64,000 nucleotides of DNA from Caldalkalibacillus mannanilyticus JCM 10596. GTDB taxonomy: Bacteria > Bacillota > Bacilli > Caldalkalibacillales > JCM-10596. The notes beneath the pieces were generated by a model. That model saw only the letters and a program-made list of their open reading frames with translations. It was not told where the DNA came from and ran no database searches. The translations under genes and the position numbers were made by a program. Below, one piece after another: positions 29,977 to 40,380 of this stretch. The stretch spans positions 1 to 64,000 of the forward strand of contig NZ_BAMO01000006.1 of assembly GCF_000615945.1 (NCBI RefSeq). Direction: 5' to 3'. How positions within the stretch are numbered: the first letter of the stretch is position 1; every line of letters begins with the position of its first letter.

Positions 29977-31631
29977 CTATAAGCCTTGATACTCTCCAAA
30001 CTCTTTGCGTAATACATTACAAATTTCACCTATTGTTGCATAATGACGAACCGCATTGAGGATTAAGGGCATGAGATTTTCTGTTCCCTGGGCTCCTTTT
30101 TGCAAATGGCGTAGCGTTTCTTCTACCTTGCTCGCATCTCTTGATTCTCTTAATTTGATCAATTTTGCTTTTTGTTTTTCGCCTAGGCTTGGATCTACAC
30201 GTAGAAGCTCTGGCTGTTGCTCATTTTCGATCGTAAATCGATTCATTCCGACCACGATTTCCTCTGCTGATTCTATTTTCTTCTGCATTTCATACGCTGC
30301 ATGATGAATTTCTCTCTGCATGTATCCTTGCTCAACAGCCGTTACTGCGCCACCTAATTCTTCAATTTTGGCTAAATACTTCTCTACTTCTTGCTCCATT
30401 TGATCTGTTAAGGCTTCGACATAATAAGATCCTCCCAGCGGATCTACTGTATGCGTGACCCCGCTCTCATATGCTATGATCTGCTGTGTCCGCAGAGCAA
30501 TTCTTGCTGAATCCTCTGTCGGTAAGGCTAAGGCTTCGTCCCTAGAGTTGGTATGCAGACTCTGAGTCCCTCCTAACACAGCACTCAAGGCTTGGATAGT
30601 GACACGAACAATATTGTTGTCTGGTTGTTGAGCTGTGAGTGTGGAGCCTCCTGTCTGAGTATGAAAGCGAAGCTGTAACGATTTTTCTTTTTGAGCTCCA
30701 AAGCGTTCCTTCATGATCCTTGCCCAGATTCGTCTGGCGGCTCTAAATTTGGCTACCTCTTCAAAGAATTGATTATGGGCATTAAAGAAAAAGGCAAGTC
30801 GAGGTGCAAATTGATCAATATCTAAGCCTGCATCTAACGCTGCTTGGACATAGGCGATTCCATTGGCAATCGTAAAGGCTAGCTCCTGTACGGCTGTTGA
30901 CCCTGCTTCCCTAATGTGATATCCACTAATACTGATCGTATTCCATTTAGGAACCTGCTCCACACAATACGCAAATATATCGGTTATGAGGCGCATCGAA
31001 GGCTGAGGTGGAAAGATATAGGTGCCTCGAGCAATATATTCCTTTAAGATGTCATTTTGAATCGTGCCTGATAAGGACGTTGAAGGGATTCCTTGCTTTT
31101 CTGCTACGGCAATATACATCGCTAATAGAACACTTGCCGGTGCATTAATGGTCATTGATGTGCTCACTTTGTCTAAAGGAATCCCTGTTAAAAGCGCTTC
31201 CATATCTTCCAAAGAATCAATTGCTACTCCTACCTTTCCAACTTCACCACGAGCCATGGCATCATCAGAATCATAGCCAATCTGGTGGGTAGATCAAAAG
31301 CCACACTTAAACCTGTCTGTCCTTGATCCAATAAATAACGAAATCTTTTATTGGTTTCCTCCGCAGAGCCAAACCCTGCGTATTGTCTCATTGTCCAATT
31401 TCTAGCACGATACATCGTAGGTTGAATTCCCCGTGTGAAAGGATATTCACCAGGTAATCCAAGGCGCTCATAATAGTTCGAATCCAGTTGTTCAGGCAAG
31501 TAAAGCCGCTCTATCTCAAGATCAGAAGAAGTCATAAACTTGTCTTTCTGTTCAGGAAATTTTTTAATAAGTTCCTCAGTTTTTTCCTTCCATTCCCTGT
31601 ACAACTGATCGAAGTCCTTGTTTACATCCAT
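29977..31631 (-). CDS. Methylmalonyl-CoA mutase catalytic subunit without B12 domain (frameshifted)
   Basis: Restoring one C near 31282 (ACC-CAG) joins AFDLPT to [19 protein letters not shown], giving a 551-residue mutase catalytic barrel. Typical segments are [61 protein letters not shown] and [20 protein letters not shown]. The Tyr in TMY and Arg in LRFHTQT align with Tyr and Arg that bind the substrate carboxylate in the Propionibacterium mutase, favouring methylmalonyl-CoA over isobutyryl-CoA. The cobalamin domain is a separate gene 12 bases downstream, as in two-subunit mutases. Confidence 0.9.
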
Positions 31632-31651
31632 GATTTACACCTCTATTTTAA

Positions 31652-31680
31652 TTGATGTAATGATCTTTATCCGTTATCAT
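31652..31680 (+). promoter_or_regulatory. SigA-type promoter of prli42
   Basis: TTGATG (31652-31657) and TATCAT (31675-31680) are 17 bases apart, 45 bases before the small gene start. Confidence 0.65.
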
Positions 31681-31724
31681 AGTAATATATTAAATGGAGA
31701 TTGTGATTAAAGGAGGTAACAGAT

Positions 31725-31820
31725 ATGCTACCTAAACGCTTAGTAAAAATAGTAGTTTATGTAATGATTGGTTCACTTTTAGTGTCTACTTTACTTATGG
31801 GAGTAGGAGCTTTTTTTTAA
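31725..31820 (+). CDS. prli42: Stressosome-associated miniprotein Prli42
   Basis: A 31-codon gene begins with ATG 31725, 8 bases after a perfect AAAGGAGGT. The product is a basic N-terminus (MLPKRLVKIVV) followed by one membrane span (YVMIGSLLVSTLLMGVGAFF). This is the pattern of Prli42, which in Listeria anchors the stressosome to the membrane. It has its own promoter and a terminator 15 bases after the stop, so it is a monocistronic gene between the divergent mutase operon and the convergent bkd operon. Confidence 0.8.
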   Translation: MLPKRLVKIVVYVMIGSLLVSTLLMGVGAFF

Positions 31821-31834
31821 GAAAATGCAGAGAC

Positions 31835-31862
31835 AAAACCCTCTATAGTGAGGGTTTTATTC
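31835..31862 (+). terminator. Rho-independent terminator of prli42
   Basis: AAAACCCTC and GAGGGTTTT form a 9-bp stem with a short loop, followed by a T-rich stretch on the plus strand. Confidence 0.85.
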
Positions 31863-31951
31863 TTTTCTTTCATCCTACCATCTACTCCCTTATTATACCT
31901 TACTATAAAGTAGACTTCCATCAAATGGAGGTTTTACTCTAGAATATAAAT

Positions 31952-31977
31952 GAACGGGACCATTTCTGAGCCCGTTC
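31952..31977 (-). terminator. Probable terminator of the bkd operon
   Basis: GAACGGG and CCCGTTC form a 7-bp stem 27 bases after the bkdB stop (minus strand). The following sequence is AT-rich but lacks a pure T run, so strength is uncertain. Confidence 0.6.
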
Positions 31978-32003
31978 CGTTACCTATTTTATCTACATCT
32001 TTC

Positions 32004-33302
32004 TTACAAACGAGTGGTTTCATCTATGGTTTCTAATTTCTTCTTAATGCTTTGAAGAAATCTGCCACAGACTAATCCATCTAAGATGCGATGATCAAGG
32101 GATAGGCACAAATTCACCATATCTCTTACAGCAATCATCCCATCAATGATGACAGGTCTTTTGACAATAGATTCTACACTTAATATAGCCGCTTGAGGAT
32201 AATTAATGATTGGAGTAGATTGGATCGAACCGAACGAACCTGTATTATTGACTGTAAATGTACCTCCCTGCATTTCCTCTGGAGTTAACTTACCAGCTCT
32301 TGTTTTTCTAGCTAAATCATCTATAGACTTGGCAATTCCTAGAATGTTCTTTTCATCCGCATTTTTGATAACGGGAACAAAGAGAGCATCTTCTGTGGCA
32401 ACCGCTATGGAAATGTTAATATCTTTCTTTTGGATAATTTTGTCTCCAGCCCATTGTGAATTGATAATCGGGAATTCCTTTAATGCTTCCACCGTAGCCT
32501 TGATGAAAAAGGGAAGGAAGGTCAAGTTAAGCCCTTCTTTTTGCTTGAATTCATCCTTCAGCTTTGATCTGTATTGCACTAAATTGGTTACGTCCACCTC
32601 AATCATCGTCCAAGCATGAGGCGCTTCATGCTTACTTTGTACCATTTTCGTTGCGATTGCCTTGCGGATCCCAGTGACTGGTATCTCAATATCCCCTGCC
32701 TGAACAGGTAATGAAACGGTTTTAGCTGGAGGGGTGGAGTGGGAGACTTCTCTACTTACTGCTTCACCAACATTGATCCTCTGTGCGCTTACAGGAGCTT
32801 GAGCGGCTTCTTGTGTTGGAACAGGAATTTCTCCGCTCTCAATAATCTGAAGTAAGTCCTTCCGAGTAATACGTCCACCCATTCCACTTCCCTTTACTAG
32901 TTCAAGGTCAATATTATGTTCTTGAGATAATTTGAGGACGGCTGGTGAATAACGTTTTCTCATGCTTTGATCAGCAAGTGGAGCGTCGCTGGCAACAGAG
33001 GCTTGTGGCATTGTCGATTTTGCTGTAGAAGTCTGATCCGTCGCTGAAGCCACCGCAGCGGTCCCTTCCTCTTGAATGTAGCAAATAAGTCCGCCCACTT
33101 CGATTGTTTCTTCTTCTTGAGCTACAATTTCGGTCACAGTTCCAGCAAAAGAAGCTGGCACTTCTGCATTTACTTTATCGGTCATCACTTCACAGAGGGA
33201 ATCGTATTTCTTGACTCGATCTCCCACTTTGACTAACCATTTACTTATTGTTCCTTCAGTTACACTCTCTCCTAGCTGAGGCATTGTTACTTTCGTGGCC
33301 AT
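32004..33302 (-). CDS. bkdB: Branched-chain 2-oxoacid dehydrogenase E2 (dihydrolipoyllysine acyltransferase)
   Basis: E2 carries the lipoyl arm and transfers the branched acyl group to CoA. The 432 residues have one lipoyl domain (lipoylated Lys in EVMTDKVNAEVP), an Ala/Ser/Thr-rich linker, a peripheral subunit-binding domain (SPAVLKLSQEHNIDLELVKG, then GGRITRKDLL) and the catalytic core with EAPHAWTMIEVDVT, TGSFGSIQSTPIINYPQAAI and the active His in LSLDHRILDG. It follows E1-beta by 12 bases and is last in the operon bcd-lpdV-bkdAA-bkdAB-bkdB. Confidence 0.95.
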   Translation of the reverse strand: MATKVTMPQLGESVTEGTISKWLVKVGDRVKKYDSLCEVMTDKVNAEVPASFAGTVTEIVAQEEETIEVGGLICYIQEEGTAAVASATDQTSTAKSTMPQASVASDAPLADQSMRKRYSPAVLKLSQEHNIDLELVKGSGMGGRITRKDLLQIIESGEIPVPTQEAAQAPVSAQRINVGEAVSREVSHSTPPAKTVSLPVQAGDIEIPVTGIRKAIATKMVQSKHEAPHAWTMIEVDVTNLVQYRSKLKDEFKQKEGLNLTFLPFFIKATVEALKEFPIINSQWAGDKIIQKKDINISIAVATEDALFVPVIKNADEKNILGIAKSIDDLARKTRAGKLTPEEMQGGTFTVNNTGSFGSIQSTPIINYPQAAILSVESIVKRPVIIDGMIAVRDMVNLCLSLDHRILDGLVCGRFLQSIKKKLETIDETTRL

Positions 33303-33314
33303 AGTATCCCTCCC

Positions 33315-34298
33315 TTAGTACTCTGCTAATTCTCGAATGGCTCTCATAATTTTATCTGGATTAGGCATAAAGAATTTTTCCATTGTTGGAGCATAAGGCA
33401 TCGCTGGAACATCAGGCCCTGCCAAGCGCTGAATAGGAGCATCCAGTTCAAAAAAGGCATGTTCAGCGATGATCGCGGCAACCTCTCCCAGAAGTCCACC
33501 TTCTTTGTTATCCTCATTAATAAGTAATACTTTTCCTGTTTTGGATACGGCTTCGATAATAGATTCTTGATCCAGCGGATAAAGAGTTCTTAAGTCAAGA
33601 ATATGGGTACTGATCCCTTCTTGAGCTAATTTTTCTGCTGCCTGTAAAGCGTAGTGCAGAGTTAAACCATAAGAGATGACAGTCACATCCGTCCCTTCTC
33701 TCTTCACATCTGCTTTACCAATAGGCAAGGTATAATCCGTTTCTGGAACCTCCCCTTTAATTAAACGATAGCAACGCTTATGTTCAAAGAAGAGGATAGG
33801 ATCATTCGAGCGAATGGCTGCCTTCAATAATCCTTTCACATCGTAAGGGGTTGAAGGAGCTATAATTTTTAATCCCGGTGTATTATTGAACATCGCCTCT
33901 ACACTTTGAGAGTGGTATAACGCACCATGAACTCCACCACCATAAGGTGCTCTTATGACAAGGGGACATTCCCAATCATTATTGGAACGATAACGTATTT
34001 TCGCTGCTTCACTGACAATTTGGTTCACAGCAGGCATGATAAAGTCGGCAAATTGCATTTCTGCAATAGGGCGCATTCCATACATTGCTGCACCTATCGC
34101 TACGCCTGCAATGGCTGATTCAGCCAAAGGAGCATCAATGACTCGATCCTCCCCAAACATTTCATATAATCCATCCGTAGCTCGGAAAACCCCACCGCGT
34201 TTCCCAACATCTTCACCTACAACAAATACCTTAGAGTCTCTCTCCATCTCTTCTTTGATTGCGAGAGTGACTGCATTTATATAAGAAATGACTGCCAT
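33315..34298 (-). CDS. bkdAB: Branched-chain 2-oxoacid dehydrogenase E1 beta subunit
   Basis: The 327-residue beta chain pairs with the alpha chain to decarboxylate branched-chain 2-oxoacids on TPP. It shows VFVVGEDVGKRGGVFRAT, IDAPLAESAIAGVAIGAA, AEMQFADFIMPAVNQIV, RAPYGGGVHGALYHSQSVEA and a transketolase C-terminal domain (LLINEDNKEGGLLGEVAAII). Full length. The gene follows bkdAA by 17 bases. Context with leucine dehydrogenase and BkdR distinguishes it from pyruvate dehydrogenase. Confidence 0.95.
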   Translation of the reverse strand: MAVISYINAVTLAIKEEMERDSKVFVVGEDVGKRGGVFRATDGLYEMFGEDRVIDAPLAESAIAGVAIGAAMYGMRPIAEMQFADFIMPAVNQIVSEAAKIRYRSNNDWECPLVIRAPYGGGVHGALYHSQSVEAMFNNTPGLKIIAPSTPYDVKGLLKAAIRSNDPILFFEHKRCYRLIKGEVPETDYTLPIGKADVKREGTDVTVISYGLTLHYALQAAEKLAQEGISTHILDLRTLYPLDQESIIEAVSKTGKVLLINEDNKEGGLLGEVAAIIAEHAFFELDAPIQRLAGPDVPAMPYAPTMEKFFMPNPDKIMRAIRELAEY

Positions 34299-34315
34299 AT
34301 TATTTCTCCTCCTTC

Positions 34316-35308
34316 CTATTCCGCATACACATGCAACAAAGCATCCTCAGGATCAGCGTAAGGTGCATTCTCAGCGTATTCTGTGGCACGATCCACTTCT
34401 TCTGCTACTTTGTTTTCTAATTCTGCAAATTGCTCCTCAGACATAACGCCTGTTTCAAGCAAATAGGTTCTAAAGCGTTGAATAGGGTCTTCTTTCCGTG
34501 CCTCTTGCACTTCTTCTTGATCACGGTAGGTACGATCATCGTCATCACTGGAATGAGGAGTTAAACGATACGTGACCGCTTCAATTAAGGTAGGCCCCTC
34601 TCCTCTTCGACCTCTTTCTGCCGCTTCCTTGACTACCTTATAAACCTCTAGAGGGTCATTCCCATCTACACTATATCCAGCCATTCCATATCCAACCGCT
34701 CGATCTGCCACACTTTTGCATGCTAGCTGTTTCGAAACTGGAACGGAAATAGCATATTTGTTATTTTCACAGAAGAAGATCACAGGAAGCTTATGCACAC
34801 CAGCAAAATTAGCTCCTTCATGAAAATCTCCTTGATTGCTTGAACCCTCACCGAAAGAGGTAAAGGCGACAAGATCCTTCCCTTCCATCTTTCCTCCTAG
34901 CGCAATGCCTACAGCATGAGGCACTTGAGTTGTTACAGGGGATGAACCTGTGACAATGCGATACTTCTTGGAACCAAAGTGACCAGGCATTTGTCTGCCG
35001 CCACTATTAGGATCTTCTTTTTTGGCGAATCCTGATAGCATCAACTCCTGAGCAGTCATACCAAAAGCCAGAACAACACCCATATCGCGGTAATAAGGTA
35101 AGGCAAAATCTTTTTCACGATCAAGCGCAAAAGCAGCTCCAACCTGTGCCGCCTCTTGCCCTTGACATGAAATGACAAAAGGGATTTTTCCAGCGCGATT
35201 AAGAAGCCACATTCTTTCATCAATTTTTCGGGCTAGTAACATGGTATGATACATCTCGATTACATCTTTATTTGATAATCCTAAGATCTCATGACGATTC
35301 TCAGCCAT
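34316..35308 (-). CDS. bkdAA: Branched-chain 2-oxoacid dehydrogenase E1 alpha subunit
   Basis: The 330-residue alpha chain binds TPP-Mg: GEGSSNQGDFHEGANFAGVH ending in ENNKYAISVP is the TPP motif. FALPYYRDMGVVLAFGM and RMWLLNRAGKIPF are family features, and the loop with TPHSSDDDDRTYRDQEE contains the conserved serine region. Full length, starting ATG 35308 with an AGGAGG site. It follows lpdV by 48 bases in the operon. Confidence 0.95.
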   Translation of the reverse strand: MAENRHEILGLSNKDVIEMYHTMLLARKIDERMWLLNRAGKIPFVISCQGQEAAQVGAAFALDREKDFALPYYRDMGVVLAFGMTAQELMLSGFAKKEDPNSGGRQMPGHFGSKKYRIVTGSSPVTTQVPHAVGIALGGKMEGKDLVAFTSFGEGSSNQGDFHEGANFAGVHKLPVIFFCENNKYAISVPVSKQLACKSVADRAVGYGMAGYSVDGNDPLEVYKVVKEAAERGRRGEGPTLIEAVTYRLTPHSSDDDDRTYRDQEEVQEARKEDPIQRFRTYLLETGVMSEEQFAELENKVAEEVDRATEYAENAPYADPEDALLHVYAE

Positions 35309-35356
35309 ATAAACGCCTCCTTCTTCTAACCTCTCTGGTCATTTTTTGTTCCTTAT

Positions 35357-36779
35357 TTATGAATGAATTTGTTTACCTTCAACAGCTAAAGCAGCTTCGC
35401 CCATAATCTCTGACAGGGAAGGATGAGGGTGAATCGTGTGAGCAATCTCCCACGGACTTGCATTAAGCACTAGGGCAAGACCTGCTTCAGAAATCAGGTC
35501 TGTCACATGAGGACCAATCATATGTACCCCTAAGAGATCCTCCGTTTTCTCATCCATAACCATTTTCACAAACCCATCATGTTCACCATAAATGAGGGCT
35601 TTCCCTATCGCTTTGAAGGAGAATTTACCCACCTTTACAGCAAATCCTCGTTCTCTTGCTTCTGCCTCTGTTAGTCCTACATTGGCAACTTCAGGTCGAC
35701 TATAGGTACATTTGGCAATCTTGTCGTAATCTAGAGGAGCCGGTGCAAGACCAGCTAGATGTTCAACAGCAAGAATCCCCTCGTGTGAGGCTACATGAGC
35801 TAACTGTAATCCTCCAATAACATCTCCGATAGCATAAATATGCGTTTCGTTAGTCTGACAGAACTCATTGACTTGAATGGCTCCTTGTTCTATCCGAATA
35901 TCTGTATTTTCGATTCCAATGTTTTTAATATTTGGTGCTCTGCCAACAGATACAAGAATTTTTTCCGCTGCAAATTCTTCTTCCTTCTCCTTGCGGCTTG
36001 CTTGATGGTAAGACTGATGTTTCCCTAACTAAGGTATCTGGAAGGACTTTGGCTCCAGTGATCACCTTTACTTTTTTCTTTTTTAAGATACGAGTCATCT
36101 CTTTACTAATCTCTTCATCTTCTAGAGGAAGAATCCGATCGGCATACTCGATAATCGTTACATTAACTCCAAAATCACTAAGTAAGGACGCCCATTCTAT
36201 GCCAATTACTCCACCGCCTACAATCACCACAGAAGAAGGTAGCTCTTGCATTTCTAATGCCTCATCACTCGTGATCACTTGCTGTCCATCGATCTCCAGC
36301 CCTGGAAGAGTTCGTGGACTAGAGCCAGTGGCAATGATTACATTTTTGGGTATCAGCATTTCATTTTCTTCTCCGTTTGCCTTTTCTACTGAGATGGTCC
36401 CTGCTGTAGGGGAGAAAATAGATGGACCTAGAATTCTGCCAAACCCCTCGTATACATCTATTTTTCCTTGTTTCATCAAATATTGAACACCTTTATGCAA
36501 TTGGTCGACGATCGCCCGCTTTCTAGCCTGAACCTTTTGAAAATCAACTGTTATTTCCTTGGAAATTATTCCAAACTCTTCACTTTTTTGCAACGTTGCA
36601 AAAACTTCGGCACTTCTTAGAATCGCCTTCGAGGGAATACAGCCCTTATGCAAACAAGTCCCTCCCAGCTTAGAGGCTTCAACTATCGCTGTCTTTAACC
36701 CTAATTGTGAAGCTCTAATTGCGGCTACATAGCCACCTGTTCCGCCTCCTAGGATGACTAAATCATATTCATTTGCCAT
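35357..36779 (-). CDS. lpdV: Dihydrolipoyl dehydrogenase, bkd E3 (frameshifted twice)
   Basis: E3 reoxidises the lipoyl arm with FAD and NAD. The N-terminal frame has the FAD motif VILGGGTGGYVAAI, redox cysteines GGTCLHKGCIPSK and the NAD fold VVIVGGGVIGIEWASLL. Two single bases are missing: near 36021, and near 35993 at the codon before KEKEEEFAAEK. After repair the chain continues ILVSVGRAPN, THIYAIGDVIGGLQLAHVAS, SRPEVANVGLTEAEA and the dimer-interface HTIHPHPSLSE, for 474 residues, equal to B. subtilis LpdV. ATG 36779 follows AAGGGAG. Confidence 0.9.
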
Positions 36780-36820
36780 ATCTATTTCTCCCTTCATTCC
36801 GGTACTCGTATCAATTATAA

Positions 36821-37911
36821 TTAACGTTGCAGGATACTTCTCCCGTTTTGTAAAAAAGTACTACGTGAATTTTTGAGGGACTGGATTCTTTCTTCTGCCA
36901 TACGATCTGCTGCTTTATATGTCGGAATTCCATCTCTTTTTGAAATCTCAAACACTTTCTCAATATTTTGAAAAATAGATTCTACCTTTTTCATGGCACG
37001 TTCTCGATTATATCCATAGAGTTCGTCGGCAACATTAATTAATCCACCTGCATTTATCACATAATCAGGAGCATAATAGAATCCCATTTCATGTAATACA
37101 TCTCCATGCCTTTCTTCCTTCAAGACATTATTGGCGGCTCCAGCAATCACTCTTGCCTTTAATTTAGGAATGGTTTCATCATTGATGACGGCACCTAGGG
37201 CGTTGGGTGAAAAAATATCGCATTCCACTGTATAAATATCACGAACATCCACTGCTTTTGCACCAAACTCCTCCACAGCCCGTTGGACAGAATCAGAATT
37301 AATATCCGTAACAATTAAGCTAGCTCCTTCTTCATGAAGATATCTACATAGATTATAGGAAACGTTACCGACACCTTGGATGGCTACTCTTTTCCCTTCT
37401 AATGAGTCATAGCCCCATGCTTGTTTTGCCGTTGCTTTCATTCCAACGTACACACCATAAGCCGTTACCGGAGAGGGGTTGCCGCTACTGCCGAAAGCAG
37501 GTGAAATCCCTGTCACATACCGGGTTTCCTCATGAATAATATCCATATCAGCACTGTCGTTCCTACATCCTCAGCTGTAATATAACGTCCATTCAAGCCT
37601 TGAATAAATCTGCCAAAGGCGCGGAACATGGCTTCGTTTTTATCCTTACGTGGATCTCCCATGATGACCGTTTTCCCACCACCCAGATTCAAACCGGCTG
37701 CCGCTGCTTTATAGGTCATTCCCTTCGCTAGGCGAAGAGCGTCTTCAATCGCTTCAGCTTCACTTTGATACGTCCACATTCTCGTTCCTCCAAGTGCAGG
37801 TCCAAGCGTAGTATCATGAATAGCAATGATTGCTTTCAAACCAGATTCTCTATCTTGACACATAACTAATTGCTCATAGTCGTATTTCTCCATATACTCA
37901 AATATTTTCAT
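36821..37911 (-). CDS. bcd: Leucine dehydrogenase (frameshifted in the middle)
   Basis: Bcd deaminates Leu, Ile and Val to 2-oxoacids with NAD, supplying the bkd complex. The first frame has [30 protein letters not shown] (catalytic Lys) and [12 protein letters not shown]. One base is missing near 37552; the next frame continues [30 protein letters not shown] and the NAD fold [17 protein letters not shown], ending [15 protein letters not shown]. Repaired length is 363 residues, as expected. ATG 37911 follows GGGGGGAG. It is first behind the sigma-54 promoter. Confidence 0.92.
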
Positions 37912-37997
37912 GTTGACTCCCCCCAAGCACTTTATTCCTTTTTTTAACGATTAGATATTAGAATAGTATAGACCAATAGCTCACTTCACATGTATTT

Positions 37998-38015
37998 AAG
38001 CAATTCTTATGCCAA
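37998..38015 (-). promoter_or_regulatory. Sigma-54 (-24/-12) promoter of the bkd operon
   Basis: On the minus strand TTGGCATAAGAATTGCTT keeps the GG and GC doublets at the required spacing (TTGGCAY-N5-TTGCWT). It lies 87 bases before the bcd start, facing the operon. Confidence 0.85.
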
Positions 38016-38038
38016 TTCTAAAAAAGGTCACAACAAAA

Positions 38039-38052
38039 TGTAAGCGCTTTAA
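38039..38052. promoter_or_regulatory. Catabolite-responsive element (cre)-like site
   Basis: TGTAAGCGCTTTAA (plus strand) matches the cre consensus TGWAARCGYTWNCW at all but one position. It sits between the -24/-12 promoter and the enhancer repeats, where CcpA binding could block activation. Function is inferred. Confidence 0.55.
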
Positions 38053-38110
38053 TTTTATTGGGGTTTCTTTGACGGAAATGACTAGAGAAATAGATATATA
38101 CAAAAAAACA

Positions 38111-38159
38111 CGCAATTTCTTGCAGAGTTGTGTGCAATTTTTTGCGTGCAATTTTTTGC
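38111..38159. promoter_or_regulatory. Tandem-repeat candidate enhancer (UAS) for BkdR
   Basis: Two perfect, contiguous 14-base repeats GTGCAATTTTTTGC (38132-38145 and 38146-38159) follow a related block CGCAATTTCTTGC (38111-38123). They lie 96-160 bases upstream of the sigma-54 promoter and just after the bkdR stop, the expected place for enhancer sites of a sigma-54 activator. Confidence 0.65.
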
Positions 38160-38167
38160 TTATATTC

Positions 38168-40228
38168 TTAGGTAAGCTCATACTTTGATAGTTTGTAGTA
38201 AAGATTACGAACAGAGATTTGCAGCTTTTTAGCTACAATCGTTTTATTTCCACGGTATTTCCTTAGCATTTGTTCTAGATATGTCTTCTCTGCCTGCTGG
38301 ACAACCGCTTCGAGAGGAACTTCTTCCTGAAGAGGATCATTTTGAGTCCGTTCTCCACTGCTCCCTTGTCTTCCTCTCTCTTCTAGGGGAGGCAAATGAA
38401 TTAACTCGAGAATATTGTCTGTAAATTTCATATTAATGATCGCTCGACTGATGACATTTTCAAGCTCACGAACATTGCCAGGCCAATGATATTGTTTGAG
38501 ATAGAGAATCGCTTCAGCGGAAGCTGAGTCAATTTGTCTCCCATATTCTAAATTATATTTTCGAAGGAGATGTGAAACGAGTGCGTCCATATCACTTTGC
38601 CGTTCTCTTAATGAAGGAACATGGATTGGTAATACATTTAAGCGATAGTAGAGATCTTCACGAAAGGCTCCTGCTTGAATCGCTTTTTCAAGGTGAACAT
38701 TGGTTGCTGCAATAATTCTAACATTGATCGCAATTGACTTTGTGCCTCCAACACGGACAATTTCTTTTTCTTGTAGGACTCTAAGCAGCTTCGCTTGAGT
38801 GTTTAGGGAGATTTCGCCAATCTCATCCAGAAAAATGGTTCCTCCATTGGCTTCCTCAAATAACCCTTGTTTTCCACCCCTTCGCGCCCCAGTAAAAGCT
38901 CCTTCTTCATAACCAAATAGTTCACTTTCTAATAAATGGTCAGATAGTGCCGCACAATTGACTCGAATAAATTGGTTATACTTTCGTTCACTTTCATTAT
39001 GAATAGCATGCGCGAACAATTCCTTCCCTGTTCCCGATTCCCCTCTAAGAAGAACCGTAGCAGGAGTGGCAGCCGCTTTCTTCGCCTGCTCTATGGCTAG
39101 CCTCATCGGTCTGCTATCTCCAATGATCTCCTCGAAGGTGTATTTCGCTTCAAGTCTTCGAATAATTCTCCTTGCTCGATCTAGTTCAGCAGTTAGCTTC
39201 TTAATTTCTGAAATATCATGAACGATCCCGACACTTCCCTTGACTTCACCGTCTACCATGACAGGGGCTACATTAACCAAGACCTCACGCCTTTGTTTTC
39301 CCACCTTCATATGAACGCCTCGAATGGCTCTCTTCAGCTTCAAAACCTTCATATGCATGCTTTCTCCCTCATAGATGTCCGTTTCTGCTGGTTTCCCTAG
39401 CACCTCCACAGGACTTAGCCCAGTAAGCCTGGTATATGCTGGGTTAATCATCCAGCCAATTCCATGCTCATTAACAACAGAAATCGCATCATCCGAAGAA
39501 TTAATGATCGCTTCTAGGATACTTTGGGTTCTTTTCAGTTCAGTAACTTCCTCCGTAAGATTGGTCACATCGGTGACATCTCTAAACACAGCAACGGCTC
39601 CAACGACTTCTCCATCCTGGTTAATGACAGGTACTCGATTCGTAATGATTTTTCGTTTAGAGTAAAGATATTGTTCATGATTGATTTCTGGTTGCCCCGT
39701 TTGCAGAACGATATCCAAACGACTATTAGGAATGATTTTTATAGATCGCTCCCCCACGGCTTCTTCGGCAGTAATACCAATCATTCGTTCAGCAGCTCTA
39801 TTAAATAAGGTTATAAGCCCTTCCTTATTGACAGCAATCATCCCATCATAGGTTGAATTAAGAATAATGGTTAGCTCTTGTTGATGATGCTTTAATTGTT
39901 CAATCAAATTTTCTTTCTCATCGATTAAACCCATCATCATTTGAGCAATACTACCAGGAATGACCACCGTATGCTTTGGCTTACCATTTCTTATCTCCTC
40001 AAATATCTCTTCTCGTCCTGTTGTATCGATAATGATCTCGACCTCTTCTGAAAGCAACGTCTGATAATTGACAGCGGTAGGAATCTCATATTTCCTTGCT
40101 TCCATCATTCCTGTAGCGTTTACATTATGGTCTGCTATGCCGATGATTTTCAGCGCTTCAATCTGACGCAATGTTTTTAATAGAGCTGTTCCTCCTCTAC
40201 CCGCACCTACAATTAAGACTTTGCGCAA
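38168..40228 (-). CDS. bkdR: Sigma-54-dependent transcriptional activator BkdR
   Basis: BkdR activates the bkd operon from an enhancer. The 686-residue protein has an N-terminal Rossmann-like domain ([17 protein letters not shown]), two PAS domains (from about 115 and 240), the AAA+ domain with Walker [19 protein letters not shown], the sigma-54 contact loop [17 protein letters not shown], Walker [15 protein letters not shown] and arginine fingers, and a C-terminal Fis-type helix-turn-helix ([20 protein letters not shown]). TTG 40228 follows AAGGGGG by 7 bases. Same layout as the B. subtilis protein (YqiR). Confidence 0.95.
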   Translation of the reverse strand: MRKVLIVGAGRGGTALLKTLRQIEALKIIGIADHNVNATGMMEARKYEIPTAVNYQTLLSEEVEIIIDTTGREEIFEEIRNGKPKHTVVIPGSIAQMMMGLIDEKENLIEQLKHHQQELTIILNSTYDGMIAVNKEGLITLFNRAAERMIGITAEEAVGERSIKIIPNSRLDIVLQTGQPEINHEQYLYSKRKIITNRVPVINQDGEVVGAVAVFRDVTDVTNLTEEVTELKRTQSILEAIINSSDDAISVVNEHGIGWMINPAYTRLTGLSPVEVLGKPAETDIYEGESMHMKVLKLKRAIRGVHMKVGKQRREVLVNVAPVMVDGEVKGSVGIVHDISEIKKLTAELDRARRIIRRLEAKYTFEEIIGDSRPMRLAIEQAKKAAATPATVLLRGESGTGKELFAHAIHNESERKYNQFIRVNCAALSDHLLESELFGYEEGAFTGARRGGKQGLFEEANGGTIFLDEIGEISLNTQAKLLRVLQEKEIVRVGGTKSIAINVRIIAATNVHLEKAIQAGAFREDLYYRLNVLPIHVPSLRERQSDMDALVSHLLRKYNLEYGRQIDSASAEAILYLKQYHWPGNVRELENVISRAIINMKFTDNILELIHLPPLEERGRQGSSGERTQNDPLQEEVPLEAVVQQAEKTYLEQMLRKYRGNKTIVAKKLQISVRNLYYKLSKYELT

Positions 40229-40318
40229 TCATATTCCCCCTTATGAAAAAAATTGCATAAACTTACCTTCATTGTAGCCTCCACTCTATCTTCTGGCAAA
40301 TTGAATTTCGACTCTTGT

Positions 40319-40347
40319 TAGACATCTGATAAAGCATCAGTTATGAT
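40319..40347 (+). promoter_or_regulatory. SigA-type promoter of the DUF2627 gene
   Basis: TAGACA (40319-40324) and TATGAT (40342-40347) are 17 bases apart, 33 bases before the ATG. Confidence 0.6.
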
Positions 40348-40380
40348 GGAAGGGAATAAACCCGAGAGGAAGAAAGACAG

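Noticed and set aside
38111-38159. CRISPR-like array
   Set aside because: The 14-base repeats are contiguous with no spacers and no cas gene is in the window.
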